DNA of 64,000 nt from Xylanibacter ruminicola (GCF_900107775.1 NZ_FNRF01000001.1:558001-622000), one strand, 5' to 3'; shown: positions 23,772 to 33,368, counted from the stretch's first letter. The notes: generated from the sequence alone by a model not told the origin. Numbers and translations are program-made.

Positions 23772-25163
23772 TTATCCACGAGCCTCGATTTCCTTGTTAA
23801 TCTCGTCCAGACGCTCATCGGTAAGAGGATACTTGTAGATAAGGCCTCCAACGATAATCAACAGAACGGCAGGAATGATACAGGTGAACACCAGAATAGC
23901 ATTCTGAGCTGTTACTGAATACTCAGCCAGGTGGGTATAATAAGCGTTTACAGGTGCGCTGATGAACGAAGCCAGGAACACCGTTACAAAGATGCTGAGT
24001 ACCAGCTGCAGGCACTTGTTGGCCTTGAACTCGGCAAACATCTCGCCATAAGTAACAGGCTTTTCGGGTGTAGTGGCAATGCGCTCCTTACAGCCTGTGA
24101 AGCAGTAAAGCAGCAATACAAAACCTACAATAGCAAATACGCAGGTAACAGTAAACCAAGCTGTAGGATCGATAGGCAGAGCCGACTCCTCGCTGGCCAG
24201 GTCGAAACCAATCATACCCATTACCAGTGGGGTAATCCAGCCAGCGATTGAGAAACCAGCCTTGAAGGCTACACCAGCCAGAGCGTTTACGGTAGCAGCA
24301 GGACGGTTGCCAGTACGATACTCGGCCTCGGTAATTACCTCAGGCACAAGGGCCCACATGAGCGAACCAACCAGCAGGCCAACACCTGTCATCACCTTAG
24401 CGGTCTGTACCAGTGTATTGAGCTCGGCTACATCGAAGAACTTACCAATGGTGAACAGGATGACAAAACCTACAAAACCGATGGTGAGCAGCAGGTAATA
24501 CAGCCCCTTCTTACCCAACCAACTCTTCAGCATAGGCAGCGAGGGCAGGATAACGAAGGCAGGAATGGTACCAATGGCCATGAACAGAGCCTGGTTCCAG
24601 TCGATCATGGTATGAGCAACCATAGCCAAACCGATTGGGAAACCAGCCTGAACCACAATCTGACCGATGTTGGCACATACCATACGGGTAGATGTAAGCT
24701 TCAGCACCTCGTCGTTATCGCGAGTCATACTGGCCATGATAGAGCCATAAGGTATATTTACTACCGAGTAGATCATGCTAAGCACGGTATAGCTAACGGT
24801 GGCATAAATCAGCTTCATGCTGGGCGACCAGGTAGCGGCCTGAGGCAGCATGAGCAGGCAGGCAGCAACCGTCAAGGGGATACCACCATACAGCAGATAG
24901 GCACGATACTTACCCAGTTTGGGGTTGCGGTTGTCGATATAACGACCTACTACAGGACTCCAGAAACAGTCGATGAGTCGGACAGAGAGAATCAGTCCGC
25001 TTACAAAAGCCGGATTAATCTTCAGTACTGTAGTCAGGTAAAGCATGAGGTAACATGCTACTGTCTGGAAAATAAGATTCTGCGCCAGGTCGCCCGATCC
25101 ATAGCCGATGCGCTGGAGCCACGAAAGCTTGTAGAAGCCTTTGGTTTCGTTAGATGTACTCAT
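23772..25163 (-). CDS. GPH-family sugar:cation symporter (MFS)
   Basis: A 463-residue, 12-helix membrane protein of the glycoside-pentoside-hexuronide family (MelB/XylP type). Evidence is the N-terminal GYGSGDLAQNLIFQ, SVRLIDCFWSPVVGRYIDNRNPKLGKYR with the cation-site-type Asp, and the NIPYGSIMASMT loop. It imports a sugar or short oligosaccharide with a cation. It is 8 bp downstream of the acetylesterase gene, so deacetylated oligosaccharides are a plausible substrate (inference). A second GPH transporter lies at 27289-28737. Confidence 0.9.
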   Translation of the reverse strand: MSTSNETKGFYKLSWLQRIGYGSGDLAQNLIFQTVACYLMLYLTTVLKINPAFVSGLILSVRLIDCFWSPVVGRYIDNRNPKLGKYRAYLLYGGIPLTVAACLLMLPQAATWSPSMKLIYATVSYTVLSMIYSVVNIPYGSIMASMTRDNDEVLKLTSTRMVCANIGQIVVQAGFPIGLAMVAHTMIDWNQALFMAIGTIPAFVILPSLPMLKSWLGKKGLYYLLLTIGFVGFVILFTIGKFFDVAELNTLVQTAKVMTGVGLLVGSLMWALVPEVITEAEYRTGNRPAATVNALAGVAFKAGFSIAGWITPLVMGMIGFDLASEESALPIDPTAWFTVTCVFAIVGFVLLLYCFTGCKERIATTPEKPVTYGEMFAEFKANKCLQLVLSIFVTVFLASFISAPVNAYYTHLAEYSVTAQNAILVFTCIIPAVLLIIVGGLIYKYPLTDERLDEINKEIEARG

Positions 25164-25171
25164 ATTATTTA

Positions 25172-27124
25172 TTAGTTATTAATTGATAATTCGAATGAAC
25201 TCATAGGCAGTCCGCTCAGCGAGCGAACATTGGCCTGCTTGGGGTCGTCCTTCCAGGCATAGCGGATCTTCAAGCTTGATGCCTGAGATGCCGTGGGATA
25301 AAATATGGTAATCACGTTACCCTTGCCGACAGCAGGCACATTCTGGTATTTATCGCTACCATTGTTGCAAACCTCGAATGTATAGAGGTCGCCTTCCTGT
25401 ATGGGCTGGTCGAGTGTGAGCTGGATAGCCGCATCACTCACACGGGTAGATACCACCTCGGGCGACAATTTCACCTTATTATTATATAAGAGCTTATCAA
25501 AGCACAAGCCGATACGATCGGCCACCTCTTTTTTACGCAGGGGATGGATATCAATCGTCTCACCCAGATCGTTAATCACAGCCAACTCGGCTTTGGCATC
25601 GGCCTTAGCCACTGTGCGCTGAGCCTCGCGCAGCTGTGCCCAACCGCTGTTTACAGGTTCTGTCTGTGGAGTGATGGGGCGTGGGAAGCCTGTTTGCTGG
25701 CGACCGTCGTAGTTGGCCAACTGCACAATCACAAATGGCATCTGCTGGTCGTTCCAGCGATTGCGCCAACTGCCCATGAGCTTTTTCAGATAGTCGGCAT
25801 ATGGGGCAGGATTGCCAGTATTCGATTCACCCTGATACCATACCACACCATTAATGGCGTAAGGTGCCAATGGATACAGCACAGCATTATACAGTGTGGT
25901 GGGCAGGTTCTGCAACGATACGTCGCCACTGGGACACTGAGGCATCTCGGCACCCACCTTCATCTTCCACTGCGGACTGAGTGGTTGTACATCTTTTGGC
26001 ATGGGTTTTTGCGAGAAGCGGTCGTCGCCAAAACACAGCATGTAAGGCTTTTCGGGAATGAAATGTACAGCGCCGAACTTATTGATAAAACGGATGGTAA
26101 TCACATTATCACCCTCTTTCAACATGCCCTCGGGGATATCATAGCGGCGTGGGGGATACTGATAACCCGTTTGTCCAATCTGCTTGCCGTTCAGATAGGT
26201 CACATCACGATCAAACAGCGTGCCCAACAACAGGCGGGCAGGTTTTCCTGCATGATCCTTATCGATAGTAATATGCTGTCGGAGCCAAACGCTACCTGTG
26301 CCATGCCATGCCCAGTTATTCTGATCAATCTGCTGCCATGAGGTTTCATCTACAGCCACATCAGCATAACCTGGGTCGGTCTGGTTCAGAATGCTTTCCC
26401 ACTGCTGGTTGGCAGCACCATTGGCCTGCATTTGCGCGCGTACATAATTATCGTTCTGATACATCTGCAGCTTTTTAATCAGCATGGGATAGTCGGCTTT
26501 CAGCGAATCCTCGCTAATCCAAGCCTCGATAGGTGTGCCACCCCAGCTATTAACAATAATACCCTGAGGCACCTTGTTGGTCTGGAACATGCGCTTACCC
26601 AAGAAATAGCCGGCAGCCGAGAACAACCAGGCATTCTGCTTGTTAACTGGTTTCCAGTTGATGTTGGTAGCGCGGATATCCTCCTTTACACCATGGGTGC
26701 TGGTTTCGTTCTGTACACGGAACAAGCGGATCTGACTGTTCTCGTAGTTATCAATCTCCTGGGTGTACTGCGGATAAACACGCTCGATGGTTACATCGAT
26801 GTTCGACTGACCAGAGAGCAGCCATACATCACCCACCAGAATATTATCAATGGTTTGATCGTTGACCGTTAACTGATAAGGGCCACCTGCTTTCATCTTA
26901 GGCAGGTCAACACGCCATCGGCCATCGGCATCGGCGGTAGTTTGATACACCTTCTTGTTGAAACGTACGGTTACGGCTTCGCCGGCATCGGCATGGCCCC
27001 AAACAGGTATGAGTTTGCCACGTTGCACCACCATACCCGACTGGAACAGTTTAGGCATGGTTACTTTTGCATCGGCTACTGACAAACAAAATAGTGTTGC
27101 GCAAAAAAATATAATTTTCTTCAT
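25172..27124 (-). CDS. Sialate O-acetylesterase-family (SGNH) carbohydrate esterase, secreted
   Basis: A 650-residue protein with signal peptide. The SASA/SGNH esterase fold is shown by the nucleophile motif WLLSGQSN, the block WYQGESNTGNPAPY, and the C-terminal DLGETIDIHPLRKKEVADRI containing the catalytic Asp-x-x-His. A GH2-like beta-sandwich (about 270-370, with HITIDKDHAGKPARLLLG) is inserted between the SGNH segments, as is common in the family. Homologues deacetylate sialic acid or acetylated xylan. Given the neighbouring GPH transporter and GH43, acetylated plant oligosaccharides are more likely than sialic acid (inference). Confidence 0.87.
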   Translation of the reverse strand: MKKIIFFCATLFCLSVADAKVTMPKLFQSGMVVQRGKLIPVWGHADAGEAVTVRFNKKVYQTTADADGRWRVDLPKMKAGGPYQLTVNDQTIDNILVGDVWLLSGQSNIDVTIERVYPQYTQEIDNYENSQIRLFRVQNETSTHGVKEDIRATNINWKPVNKQNAWLFSAAGYFLGKRMFQTNKVPQGIIVNSWGGTPIEAWISEDSLKADYPMLIKKLQMYQNDNYVRAQMQANGAANQQWESILNQTDPGYADVAVDETSWQQIDQNNWAWHGTGSVWLRQHITIDKDHAGKPARLLLGTLFDRDVTYLNGKQIGQTGYQYPPRRYDIPEGMLKEGDNVITIRFINKFGAVHFIPEKPYMLCFGDDRFSQKPMPKDVQPLSPQWKMKVGAEMPQCPSGDVSLQNLPTTLYNAVLYPLAPYAINGVVWYQGESNTGNPAPYADYLKKLMGSWRNRWNDQQMPFVIVQLANYDGRQQTGFPRPITPQTEPVNSGWAQLREAQRTVAKADAKAELAVINDLGETIDIHPLRKKEVADRIGLCFDKLLYNNKVKLSPEVVSTRVSDAAIQLTLDQPIQEGDLYTFEVCNNGSDKYQNVPAVGKGNVITIFYPTASQASSLKIRYAWKDDPKQANVRSLSGLPMSSFELSINN

Positions 27125-27143
27125 AATTGTTGCTTTGAGGTCA

Positions 27144-27151
27144 CAAAATTA
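27144..27151 (-). promoter_or_regulatory. -7 element of the esterase-symporter operon
   Basis: TAATTTTG on minus, matching TAnnTTTG, 19 bases before the start codon. A TTTG lies 23 bases upstream, slightly beyond the usual spacing. Confidence 0.5.
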
Positions 27152-27257
27152 AGAAAAATCTGCGATGAAACCGCCAAAATGAATCATTTTGTTATGCAAT
27201 GACACATTTTGAAAAACTTCTGTAACAATTTAAAATGTAAACTCGCCGATTTTTCAC

Positions 27258-27265
27258 TACCTTTG
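27258..27265 (+). promoter_or_regulatory. -7 element of the symporter-GH43-sigma operon
   Basis: TACCTTTG followed by CAGCAG, 23 bases before the ATG at 27289. No good TTTG at the -33 position is seen. Confidence 0.6.
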
Positions 27266-27288
27266 CAGCAGTTTTATTTTCAGCAGAT

Positions 27289-28737
27289 ATGAATAAATTA
27301 TCATCGCAACAGGTATCATTAGGTGAGAAGGTCGGCTATTCGTTAGGAGATGCCGCCGCTAACTTGGTATTCCAGATGATGTTGATATTCCAGTTGAAGT
27401 TCTATACCGATGTATTTGGACTCGACGGAGCTGTTGCTGGTTCGGTGCTGATGATAGCCAGCATTTCAGCCATCATCGTTGATCCTGCCATCGGTCTGCT
27501 TACCGATCATACCAACACCCGCTGGGGTAAATTCCGTCCTTGGATGCTTTGGACTGTTATCCCCTTCTGCGTATTCTACATGTTGGCATTCTATAATCCA
27601 GGCATTCACCAGAAAAGTTCTGTAGCCATCTACGCAACCATCAGTTATGTGTTGCTGATGACGGCCTACTCCTTTAATAATATACCTTATTCTTCTTTAG
27701 GAGGTGTGATGACCAGCGATATACGCGAGCGCACCAGCATTACTACCATCCGATTTGTGGTAGTAACCATCGCGCAGTTCGTGGTACAGGGTCTTACATT
27801 ACCTCTGGTAGATCATTTTGCCGAGGGCCACACTCTGCAGCATGGCTGGAGTTGTACCATCGCCATCTTTGCCTGCATCGCCTTTGTGTTCTTTATCATC
27901 ACGTTTGCCGTGTCGAAGGAGCGCATACAGCCGCCGCCACGCCAGCAGCTCAGTGTGAAAGAGGACATTAAGAATACGGTTTCGAATGTATCGTGGAATG
28001 CAATGGCATTACTCACATTTGCGCTGTTCGTCACATTAGCCATGTGGGGATCGGCCATGAACTTCTACTTCCAATACAATGTAGATCAGAAGTCGCTATA
28101 CGATTTCTTGTCGCATTTCATCAGTCTCGACTTCAACAATGCCTACTCTATCGGCTTCTCAGCCTTTAACATGATGGGCGCCATCGTGCAGTTTGTAGGT
28201 GTGATTTGTCTGTCGCGCTATCTGGCCAACAAGTTTGGTAAGAAGAAGACCTTCAAGGTTTGTCTGAGTCTGACAGCATTCCTTACTGCCCTGTTCTATA
28301 TCCCAGAGCCTACCGACGTAGGATTGCTGTTTGTGATCAATTTCCTGCGCTCATTGGCTTATGCACCTACTATCCCACTACTATGGGCTATGATTGGCGA
28401 TGTGGCCGACCATATCGAATACGAGAGTCATCGCCGTGCCACAGGCTTCTGTTTCTCAGGCATCGTGCTGGCCCTGAAGTTAGGATTAGGCTTTGGAGGC
28501 GCCATCGCAGGTATCATTATTTCGATGTTCGGCTATGTAGCTGGTGGCGAAACTACCATACAGAACGAGAGTGCCACCATGGGTATCCGTCTGGTATCGA
28601 GCATTGTGCCAGCCATGCTGTTCATGGTAGGTGTGCTGGCGCTGCACTATTACCCCATATCGAAAGAGTATAACGAGAATATGCAGGCAGAACTGTCGGC
28701 ACGCCGCAGGATTGCCAACCAGAATAATGATTATTAA
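27289..28737 (+). CDS. GPH-family oligosaccharide:cation symporter (MFS)
   Basis: A 482-residue, 12-helix transporter: GYSLGDAAANLVFQ at the N-terminus, DPAIGLLTDHTNTRWGKFRPW after helix 2, and NNIPYSSLGGVMTSD. The C-terminal half has the typical FLRSLAYAPTIPLLWAMIGDVADHIEY. It is distinct in sequence from the transporter at 23772-25163. A symporter followed directly by a cytoplasmic GH43 (11-17 bp gap) resembles the xylo-oligosaccharide uptake genes known from Prevotella xylan clusters, so xylosides or arabinoxylosides are the likely cargo (inference). Confidence 0.9.
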   Translation: MNKLSSQQVSLGEKVGYSLGDAAANLVFQMMLIFQLKFYTDVFGLDGAVAGSVLMIASISAIIVDPAIGLLTDHTNTRWGKFRPWMLWTVIPFCVFYMLAFYNPGIHQKSSVAIYATISYVLLMTAYSFNNIPYSSLGGVMTSDIRERTSITTIRFVVVTIAQFVVQGLTLPLVDHFAEGHTLQHGWSCTIAIFACIAFVFFIITFAVSKERIQPPPRQQLSVKEDIKNTVSNVSWNAMALLTFALFVTLAMWGSAMNFYFQYNVDQKSLYDFLSHFISLDFNNAYSIGFSAFNMMGAIVQFVGVICLSRYLANKFGKKKTFKVCLSLTAFLTALFYIPEPTDVGLLFVINFLRSLAYAPTIPLLWAMIGDVADHIEYESHRRATGFCFSGIVLALKLGLGFGGAIAGIIISMFGYVAGGETTIQNESATMGIRLVSSIVPAMLFMVGVLALHYYPISKEYNENMQAELSARRRIANQNNDY

Positions 28738-28754
28738 CTATAAAAAATGTGAAT

Positions 28755-29756
28755 ATGAAACCACGCTATCTTTATCCAAAAGATTATTATGCAGACCCAT
28801 CTGCTAATGTGTTTAATGGTAAGCTTTATGTATATCCCTCACACGACTGGGAGGCTGGTGCTGCTTTCGACGACGACGGCGGTCACTTCCAGATGAAAGA
28901 CTATCACGTTATCTCTATGGAAGACGTAGAGAATGGCGAGGTAACCGACTATGGCAAGATTCTGGATGTTGCAGACGTAAAGTGGGCCGAAAAGCAGATG
29001 TGGGATAACGACTGCGTAGAGAAGAATGGTAAGTATTACCTGATTTTCTCGGCTAAGGACTACAATGGTGTATTCCACCTGGGTGTAGCTGTTGCTGATA
29101 AGCCCGAAGGTCCATTCATTCCACAGGATCAGCCTATCCGCGGTTCGTTCTCTATCGACCCTAGCGTGTTTAAAGATGACGACGGACAGATTTACTGCTA
29201 CTTTGGCGGATTGTGGGGCGGACAGCTACAGTGGTATCAGGCTCCTGAGAAGCTGGTGAAGGAAGGTATTGACCTTGGTCCTGCCGCTGACAAGAAAACT
29301 CAGTTGTTTGCACCTGCTGATGTGCCTGCCCTGTCGAGCTTTGTAGTTAAGATGAGCGACGACGTGCTGCAGTTCTCTGAGGCTCCACGTAGCGTAGTAG
29401 TGGTAGATAAGGACGGACAGCCCTTGAAGGCTGGCGATCCTCACCGCTTCTTCGAGGCTTCATGGATGCATAAGTACAATGGTAAGTATTACTTCAGCTA
29501 CTCAACAGGCGACAGCCACATGCTGTGCTACGGTATCGGCGACAATCCTTACGGACCTTTCACCTATCAGGGTGTGATTCTTGATCCCGTTGTAGGTTGG
29601 ACTACCCACCACTCTATCGTAGAGTACAAGGGCGAGTGGTTCCTGTTCTATCACGACTGCGTACCTTCTAACGATATTACCCATCTGCGTTCGCTCAAAG
29701 TACAGCGTTTGTTCTATAACGAGGATGGAACTATTCAAAAGGTTGTGAATGATTAA
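28755..29756 (+). CDS. GH43 beta-xylosidase/alpha-L-arabinofuranosidase, cytoplasmic
   Basis: About 333 residues from ATG 28755 (a GTG two codons earlier is possible). There is no signal peptide. The five-bladed propeller of GH43 is evident: general base Asp14 in YYADPSANVF, the pKa-modulating Asp in FSIDPSVFKDDDG, and the general acid Glu in RFFEASWMHKYNGKYYFSYS. The late TTHHSIVEYKGEWFLFYHD supplies the usual metal-site His. It would cleave oligosaccharides imported by the symporter encoded just upstream. Its last 8 bases overlap the sigma-factor gene. Confidence 0.92.
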   Translation: MKPRYLYPKDYYADPSANVFNGKLYVYPSHDWEAGAAFDDDGGHFQMKDYHVISMEDVENGEVTDYGKILDVADVKWAEKQMWDNDCVEKNGKYYLIFSAKDYNGVFHLGVAVADKPEGPFIPQDQPIRGSFSIDPSVFKDDDGQIYCYFGGLWGGQLQWYQAPEKLVKEGIDLGPAADKKTQLFAPADVPALSSFVVKMSDDVLQFSEAPRSVVVVDKDGQPLKAGDPHRFFEASWMHKYNGKYYFSYSTGDSHMLCYGIGDNPYGPFTYQGVILDPVVGWTTHHSIVEYKGEWFLFYHDCVPSNDITHLRSLKVQRLFYNEDGTIQKVVND

Positions 29757-30243
29757 TCACCAATTTATAACCAATTATTACATTACTCATCGCGACGAGT
29801 TGCTGACTTATGTCAGTACTCGTCTTGGTGGCAGAGCAGAGGCAGAAGACGTGGTTCAGAACGTGTTTCTGCGTCTGCTCACTTCCACCAAATTAATCAC
29901 CGAAACCACCTTACCAGCCTTGGCATATACCACAGCACGACACATGATATGCGACTTTTACCGTCGACGTATCAACGCCAACGACTACGAGCATTATATC
30001 CGAGAGGTATGTAGCGAGGAGCTTTCGGCCGATTCTGTTTACTCCATCAGAGAGATAACCGAACAGCTGGAACGCGGACTGGCACGACTGCCAGAGAACT
30101 GTCGCGAGGTGTATCGTCTACATATCTACGATGGTATGAAGGTGAGCGAGATTTCCGATTTCTTAGGCGAGAACTACAAGAGCGTAGAGTATTGCTTAGG
30201 TACTGCCCGCAAGGCCATGCGCCAGTACTTGCGCGCTATTTGA
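29749..30243 (+). CDS. ECF-type sigma-70 family RNA polymerase sigma factor
   Basis: A 164-residue protein with region 2 (RAEAEDVVQNVFLRLLTS, ALAYTTARHMICDFYRRR) and region 4 (LARLPENCREVYRLHIYDGMKVSEISDFLGENYKSVEYCLGTARKAM). Its ATG lies inside the last codons of the GH43 gene (8-bp overlap), so translation is probably coupled. No FecR-type anti-sigma or TonB receptor gene follows; the gene instead converges on the M16 peptidase gene with 8-bp overlap. It may be free-acting, or its regulator may be encoded elsewhere. Confidence 0.9.
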   Translation: MINHQFITNYYITHRDELLTYVSTRLGGRAEAEDVVQNVFLRLLTSTKLITETTLPALAYTTARHMICDFYRRRINANDYEHYIREVCSEELSADSVYSIREITEQLERGLARLPENCREVYRLHIYDGMKVSEISDFLGENYKSVEYCLGTARKAMRQYLRAI

Positions 30244-31486
30244 ATATCAAAGTAGAGAGTTTATCGGCAGCAAACAACTCGTTTGCAACCTTCAGTACGT
30301 CGTCAACTGTTACCTTATCGATACTATCAAACAGCTTTTCAACGTTTTTCTCCCAACCATAATGCAGGAAACTCTTACCAAAGTCGAGTGCAAACTGTTC
30401 GCGATTATCGCACGCAATGGCTATCTGACCTTTCAACTGCTGCTTGGCTTTCTGTAAGGCGTTGTCGCTCAGTGGTTTCTGCATCACCTTATCCAGTTCG
30501 CGGCGCACCAGTCGGAGGCATTTACGTACATCGTGTGGGTCGCAACCAAAATAAATGCTCCACATGCCAGTATCGCTATAGCTTACCATGGTACTCTCAA
30601 CGGTATAAACCAAGCCATTACGCTCGCGCAAAGCCAGGTTCAAACGGGCATTCATGCTGGGTCCGCCAAGAATGTTATTCAACAGATACAAAGGGATGCG
30701 CAAAGGATGATGGATGTCGTAGCTACGTGTACCTAACATCACATGTGCCTGGTGCGAACCAATATCCTTAGTTATCTCTCTAGCCCCCTGGCCGAATCGA
30801 CCAGGCGTGCTGGAACAGCCAGCACCACTAGAAGAACTAGCCATACTAGTACTGCTAGATACCCCCACCATCGCCGACGATACCAACCTTATCACACGTT
30901 TGAAGTCCACATTGCCATATACAAAGAAAATGGCGTTGTCAGGACGGTAGTTACGCTTTACAAATCGTAAGGCATCAGCGGTTTTATAGGTACGCAGCTG
31001 ATCGGCATTACCTAAGATATTATGCCCCAGGGGATGACCCTCGAACAGCATATTCTCGAACTCATCGTAAATCAGCTCGGCAGGCGAGTCGTTATAACTC
31101 TCAATCTCATCGCAGATAACCTCTACCTCCTTATCAATCTCGTGCTGGGGATAGGTGCTGTGAAACACCATATCGGTAAGCAGCGAGATGGCTTTGGCTA
31201 TATGCTCCTTCTGGATGGCAGAATAAAACGTGGTATCCTCCTTATTGGTAAAGGCATTCAGGTCGCCACCCAACTGCTCCAGACCGTTGATAATCTGGAT
31301 GGCGTTGCGATGCTCGGTGCCCTTAAACGTCAGATGCTCGCAGAAGTGAGCCATACCCTCCTCGCCAGGCAACTCATCGCGTGTACCGGCAGCTATCTGG
31401 TAACCGCAGTAAACCACCTCGGCCACCGAGGGCTTGTGGATAATGCGCAAACCGTTTGCAAGGGTATAAGTATTGTAGGTAGCCAT
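30236..31486 (-). CDS. M16-family zinc metallopeptidase
   Basis: About 416 residues from ATG 31486 (MATYNTYTLANGLRIIHK); the longer frame would overlap queC. The inverted zinc motif HxxEH is present as HFCEH with a downstream EVICDEIESYNDSP glutamate, so it is the catalytic type. It has no signal peptide, which suggests a cytoplasmic processing or oligopeptide-clearing role. The junction of the two lobes (about residues 200-235) carries an odd Ser/Gly-rich stretch, SSSTSMASSSSGAGCSS. It is 1 bp downstream of queC, so probably co-transcribed. Confidence 0.9.
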   Translation of the reverse strand: MATYNTYTLANGLRIIHKPSVAEVVYCGYQIAAGTRDELPGEEGMAHFCEHLTFKGTEHRNAIQIINGLEQLGGDLNAFTNKEDTTFYSAIQKEHIAKAISLLTDMVFHSTYPQHEIDKEVEVICDEIESYNDSPAELIYDEFENMLFEGHPLGHNILGNADQLRTYKTADALRFVKRNYRPDNAIFFVYGNVDFKRVIRLVSSAMVGVSSSTSMASSSSGAGCSSTPGRFGQGAREITKDIGSHQAHVMLGTRSYDIHHPLRIPLYLLNNILGGPSMNARLNLALRERNGLVYTVESTMVSYSDTGMWSIYFGCDPHDVRKCLRLVRRELDKVMQKPLSDNALQKAKQQLKGQIAIACDNREQFALDFGKSFLHYGWEKNVEKLFDSIDKVTVDDVLKVANELFAADKLSTLIFK

Positions 31487-31487
31487 A

Positions 31488-32141
31488 TTAATCTTCGTAT
31501 TCAGTAGGATCGTCGATGCCTGCATCGCTCAAGGCTTCCTTGCGCTCAACACAGGTGCCGCACTTGCCGCAATGCTTGTCGCCACCACGATAGCACGACC
31601 AGGTTTTGCTGTAGTCGACACCCAACTCCTTACCACGGGCAGCAATCTGGCCCTTGGTCATATTGCAGTATGGCGAGAGCAAACGCACGCCATTAAAGGT
31701 ACCAGCCTGGGCAGTCTTATCGAAAGCATCAACAAACTCAGGGCGACAATCGGGGTAGATGGTGTGGTCGCCACCATGATTGGCCATCATCACATACTGC
31801 AGATCGTTACTCTCGGCCATACCTGTGGCAACGGCCAGCATAATGCCATTACGGAAAGGCACCACCGTAGATTTCATATTCTCGCTGGCATAATGCCCCT
31901 CGGGAATAGCCTCATCGCCCGACAGCAATGAACTACGGAAATACTCTCCCATAAACTTCAAGGGGATAACCAGATGCTTGATACCCAACTGGTCGCAATG
32001 GTACTTAGCAAAGGGAATCTCCTTGGCATTATGATTACTGCCATAATCGAATGATATGGCCAGCGCAATACGCTCCTGATAGTCGTAGAGCAGTGTGGTA
32101 GAATCCATACCACCGCTCAAAATGATGATACTGTCTTTCAT
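31488..32141 (-). CDS. queC: 7-cyano-7-deazaguanine synthase
   Basis: About 217 residues from ATG 32141 (MKDSIIILSGGMDSTTLLYDY). A longer frame would begin upstream of the -7 element and is rejected. The PP-loop SGGMDS (residues 9-14) binds ATP and the C-terminal SCYRGGDKHCGKCGTC supplies four zinc cysteines. QueC converts 7-carboxy-7-deazaguanine to preQ0, the precursor of queuosine in tRNA. The usual partners queD, queE and queF are not in the window. It has a clear own promoter and is followed by the M16 peptidase. Confidence 0.95.
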   Translation of the reverse strand: MKDSIIILSGGMDSTTLLYDYQERIALAISFDYGSNHNAKEIPFAKYHCDQLGIKHLVIPLKFMGEYFRSSLLSGDEAIPEGHYASENMKSTVVPFRNGIMLAVATGMAESNDLQYVMMANHGGDHTIYPDCRPEFVDAFDKTAQAGTFNGVRLLSPYCNMTKGQIAARGKELGVDYSKTWSCYRGGDKHCGKCGTCVERKEALSDAGIDDPTEYED

Positions 32142-32160
32142 CTTCTTATTATTTTGGATG

Positions 32161-32192
32161 CAAAGGTACGATTTAGCCGCCATAATACCAAG
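32161..32192 (-). promoter_or_regulatory. Promoter of queC-M16
   Basis: CTTG (32189-32192 on minus), 20 bases, TACCTTTG (32161-32168); leader about 20 bases. Confidence 0.7.
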
Positions 32193-32228
32193 GATTTTCA
32201 TCTTTTTTTATTGACAATCCAGCAAAAT

Positions 32229-32271
32229 AATAAGCACGCCCGTTCCTATTTTGTCAGCAGGCGTGCTTATT
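32229..32271 (-). terminator. Terminator of the mannan SusC/SusD operon
   Basis: A 12-bp perfect stem AATAAGCACGCC / GGCGTGCTTATT with a 19-base loop, about 30 bases beyond the last gene of the minus operon, followed by a T/A-rich run. Confidence 0.75.
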
Positions 32272-32300
32272 GTCGTTAGTGGTCGGTAACAACCATCAAA

Positions 32301-33368
32301 TTACCATTCTATCTGATCTTCTTCTGGCATCTGAGTATTCAGTTTACGCTCCATGGTCAGTGTACCCTTGACATGATAAGGGAAGCTACACCCCTGTGCC
32401 ATCGTATAATCTGTGAAATGATAATCAATGTCCTGAATGATAACAGTACGTCGACGGATGTATGACTCTGTAGCATCATCTTCCTCAAGGATTCTGAACT
32501 GCGCCTGTTCGGCAGTAAAATTCAGATTGGGGTTATCGGTTGTAAAAGTGACGGTACCCGTCCTGGTACTACCTGTATGATATGCAAAATGCGCATAGAC
32601 CTTATAGTTCTCTCTATCCAAGCGACTTTCGTCGTTGTTACCAGCATAGAAGAATGCCGTATTTTCGTCGATAGCGTAGAGTTGAACAGCATTCTGCATC
32701 GCACCAGCCTGGCCTTCATCCCTACCATCGGACTGTACCAAGTAGAAATGCAGGTTACCAGACTCATAGGCACCAGAGAACAGCGTATAAGGCAGAATTC
32801 GTAATAATGCCTTGGCATAATTCTTACGGGGATGGCGTTGGTAGCCGTATTCATCCTTTTCTACAATGGTCAATGGCAATACATAGCGGTTAACGAAGTT
32901 TGCATTGCGGAAATCCAGATTGATATGCAGCATAGCAACATCCTGTCCAGAAGAAATGTGCAGAACCTCGTCGAACGATGCCAATGGCGCCATATCGGTA
33001 TAATAGAGTTCTTTACGCGTATTGAAACGTGCATAATTCAGAGTCTGTAATGTATCTGGGTCATGAGCGATATGGATATCCAAATCCTTTTCGTTATGGG
33101 TTGAACCACTGACAATAACAGGTAACTCATAACTTGACAGTCCCTCTGCACCATAACGAGGTGTGCCATCATCGTTGGAACGCGTCAGAGGTACATAGAC
33201 TGTAGTGACACCTACACTATTGCCTTCGGTATCTAACGGCGCCTTGAAACTGATATAGTGCTCGTATTGCTCATCCACCCAATCATCGTTGCAACTGCTG
33301 AGGAATACGATGGCACAGCAGCATACAGAACTTGCCAGCAGAAAAGTCTTAATCTTATTACTCATCAT
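32301..33368 (-). CDS. Surface lipoprotein at the SusE/F position (DUF4973-like)
   Basis: A 355-residue lipoprotein (lipobox FLSSC, then NDDWVDEQYEHYISFKAPL). The DEQYExYISFKAPL opening, repeated beta-rich segments and position directly after SusD resemble the DUF4973/DUF1735 group of Bacteroidota surface lipoproteins, which occupy the SusE/F place and are thought to bind glycans. It is 30 bp after SusD and the last gene before the terminator. The exact DUF name is from memory of the pattern; the lipoprotein and position are directly seen. Confidence 0.7.
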   Translation of the reverse strand: MMSNKIKTFLLASSVCCCAIVFLSSCNDDWVDEQYEHYISFKAPLDTEGNSVGVTTVYVPLTRSNDDGTPRYGAEGLSSYELPVIVSGSTHNEKDLDIHIAHDPDTLQTLNYARFNTRKELYYTDMAPLASFDEVLHISSGQDVAMLHINLDFRNANFVNRYVLPLTIVEKDEYGYQRHPRKNYAKALLRILPYTLFSGAYESGNLHFYLVQSDGRDEGQAGAMQNAVQLYAIDENTAFFYAGNNDESRLDRENYKVYAHFAYHTGSTRTGTVTFTTDNPNLNFTAEQAQFRILEEDDATESYIRRRTVIIQDIDYHFTDYTMAQGCSFPYHVKGTLTMERKLNTQMPEEDQIEW

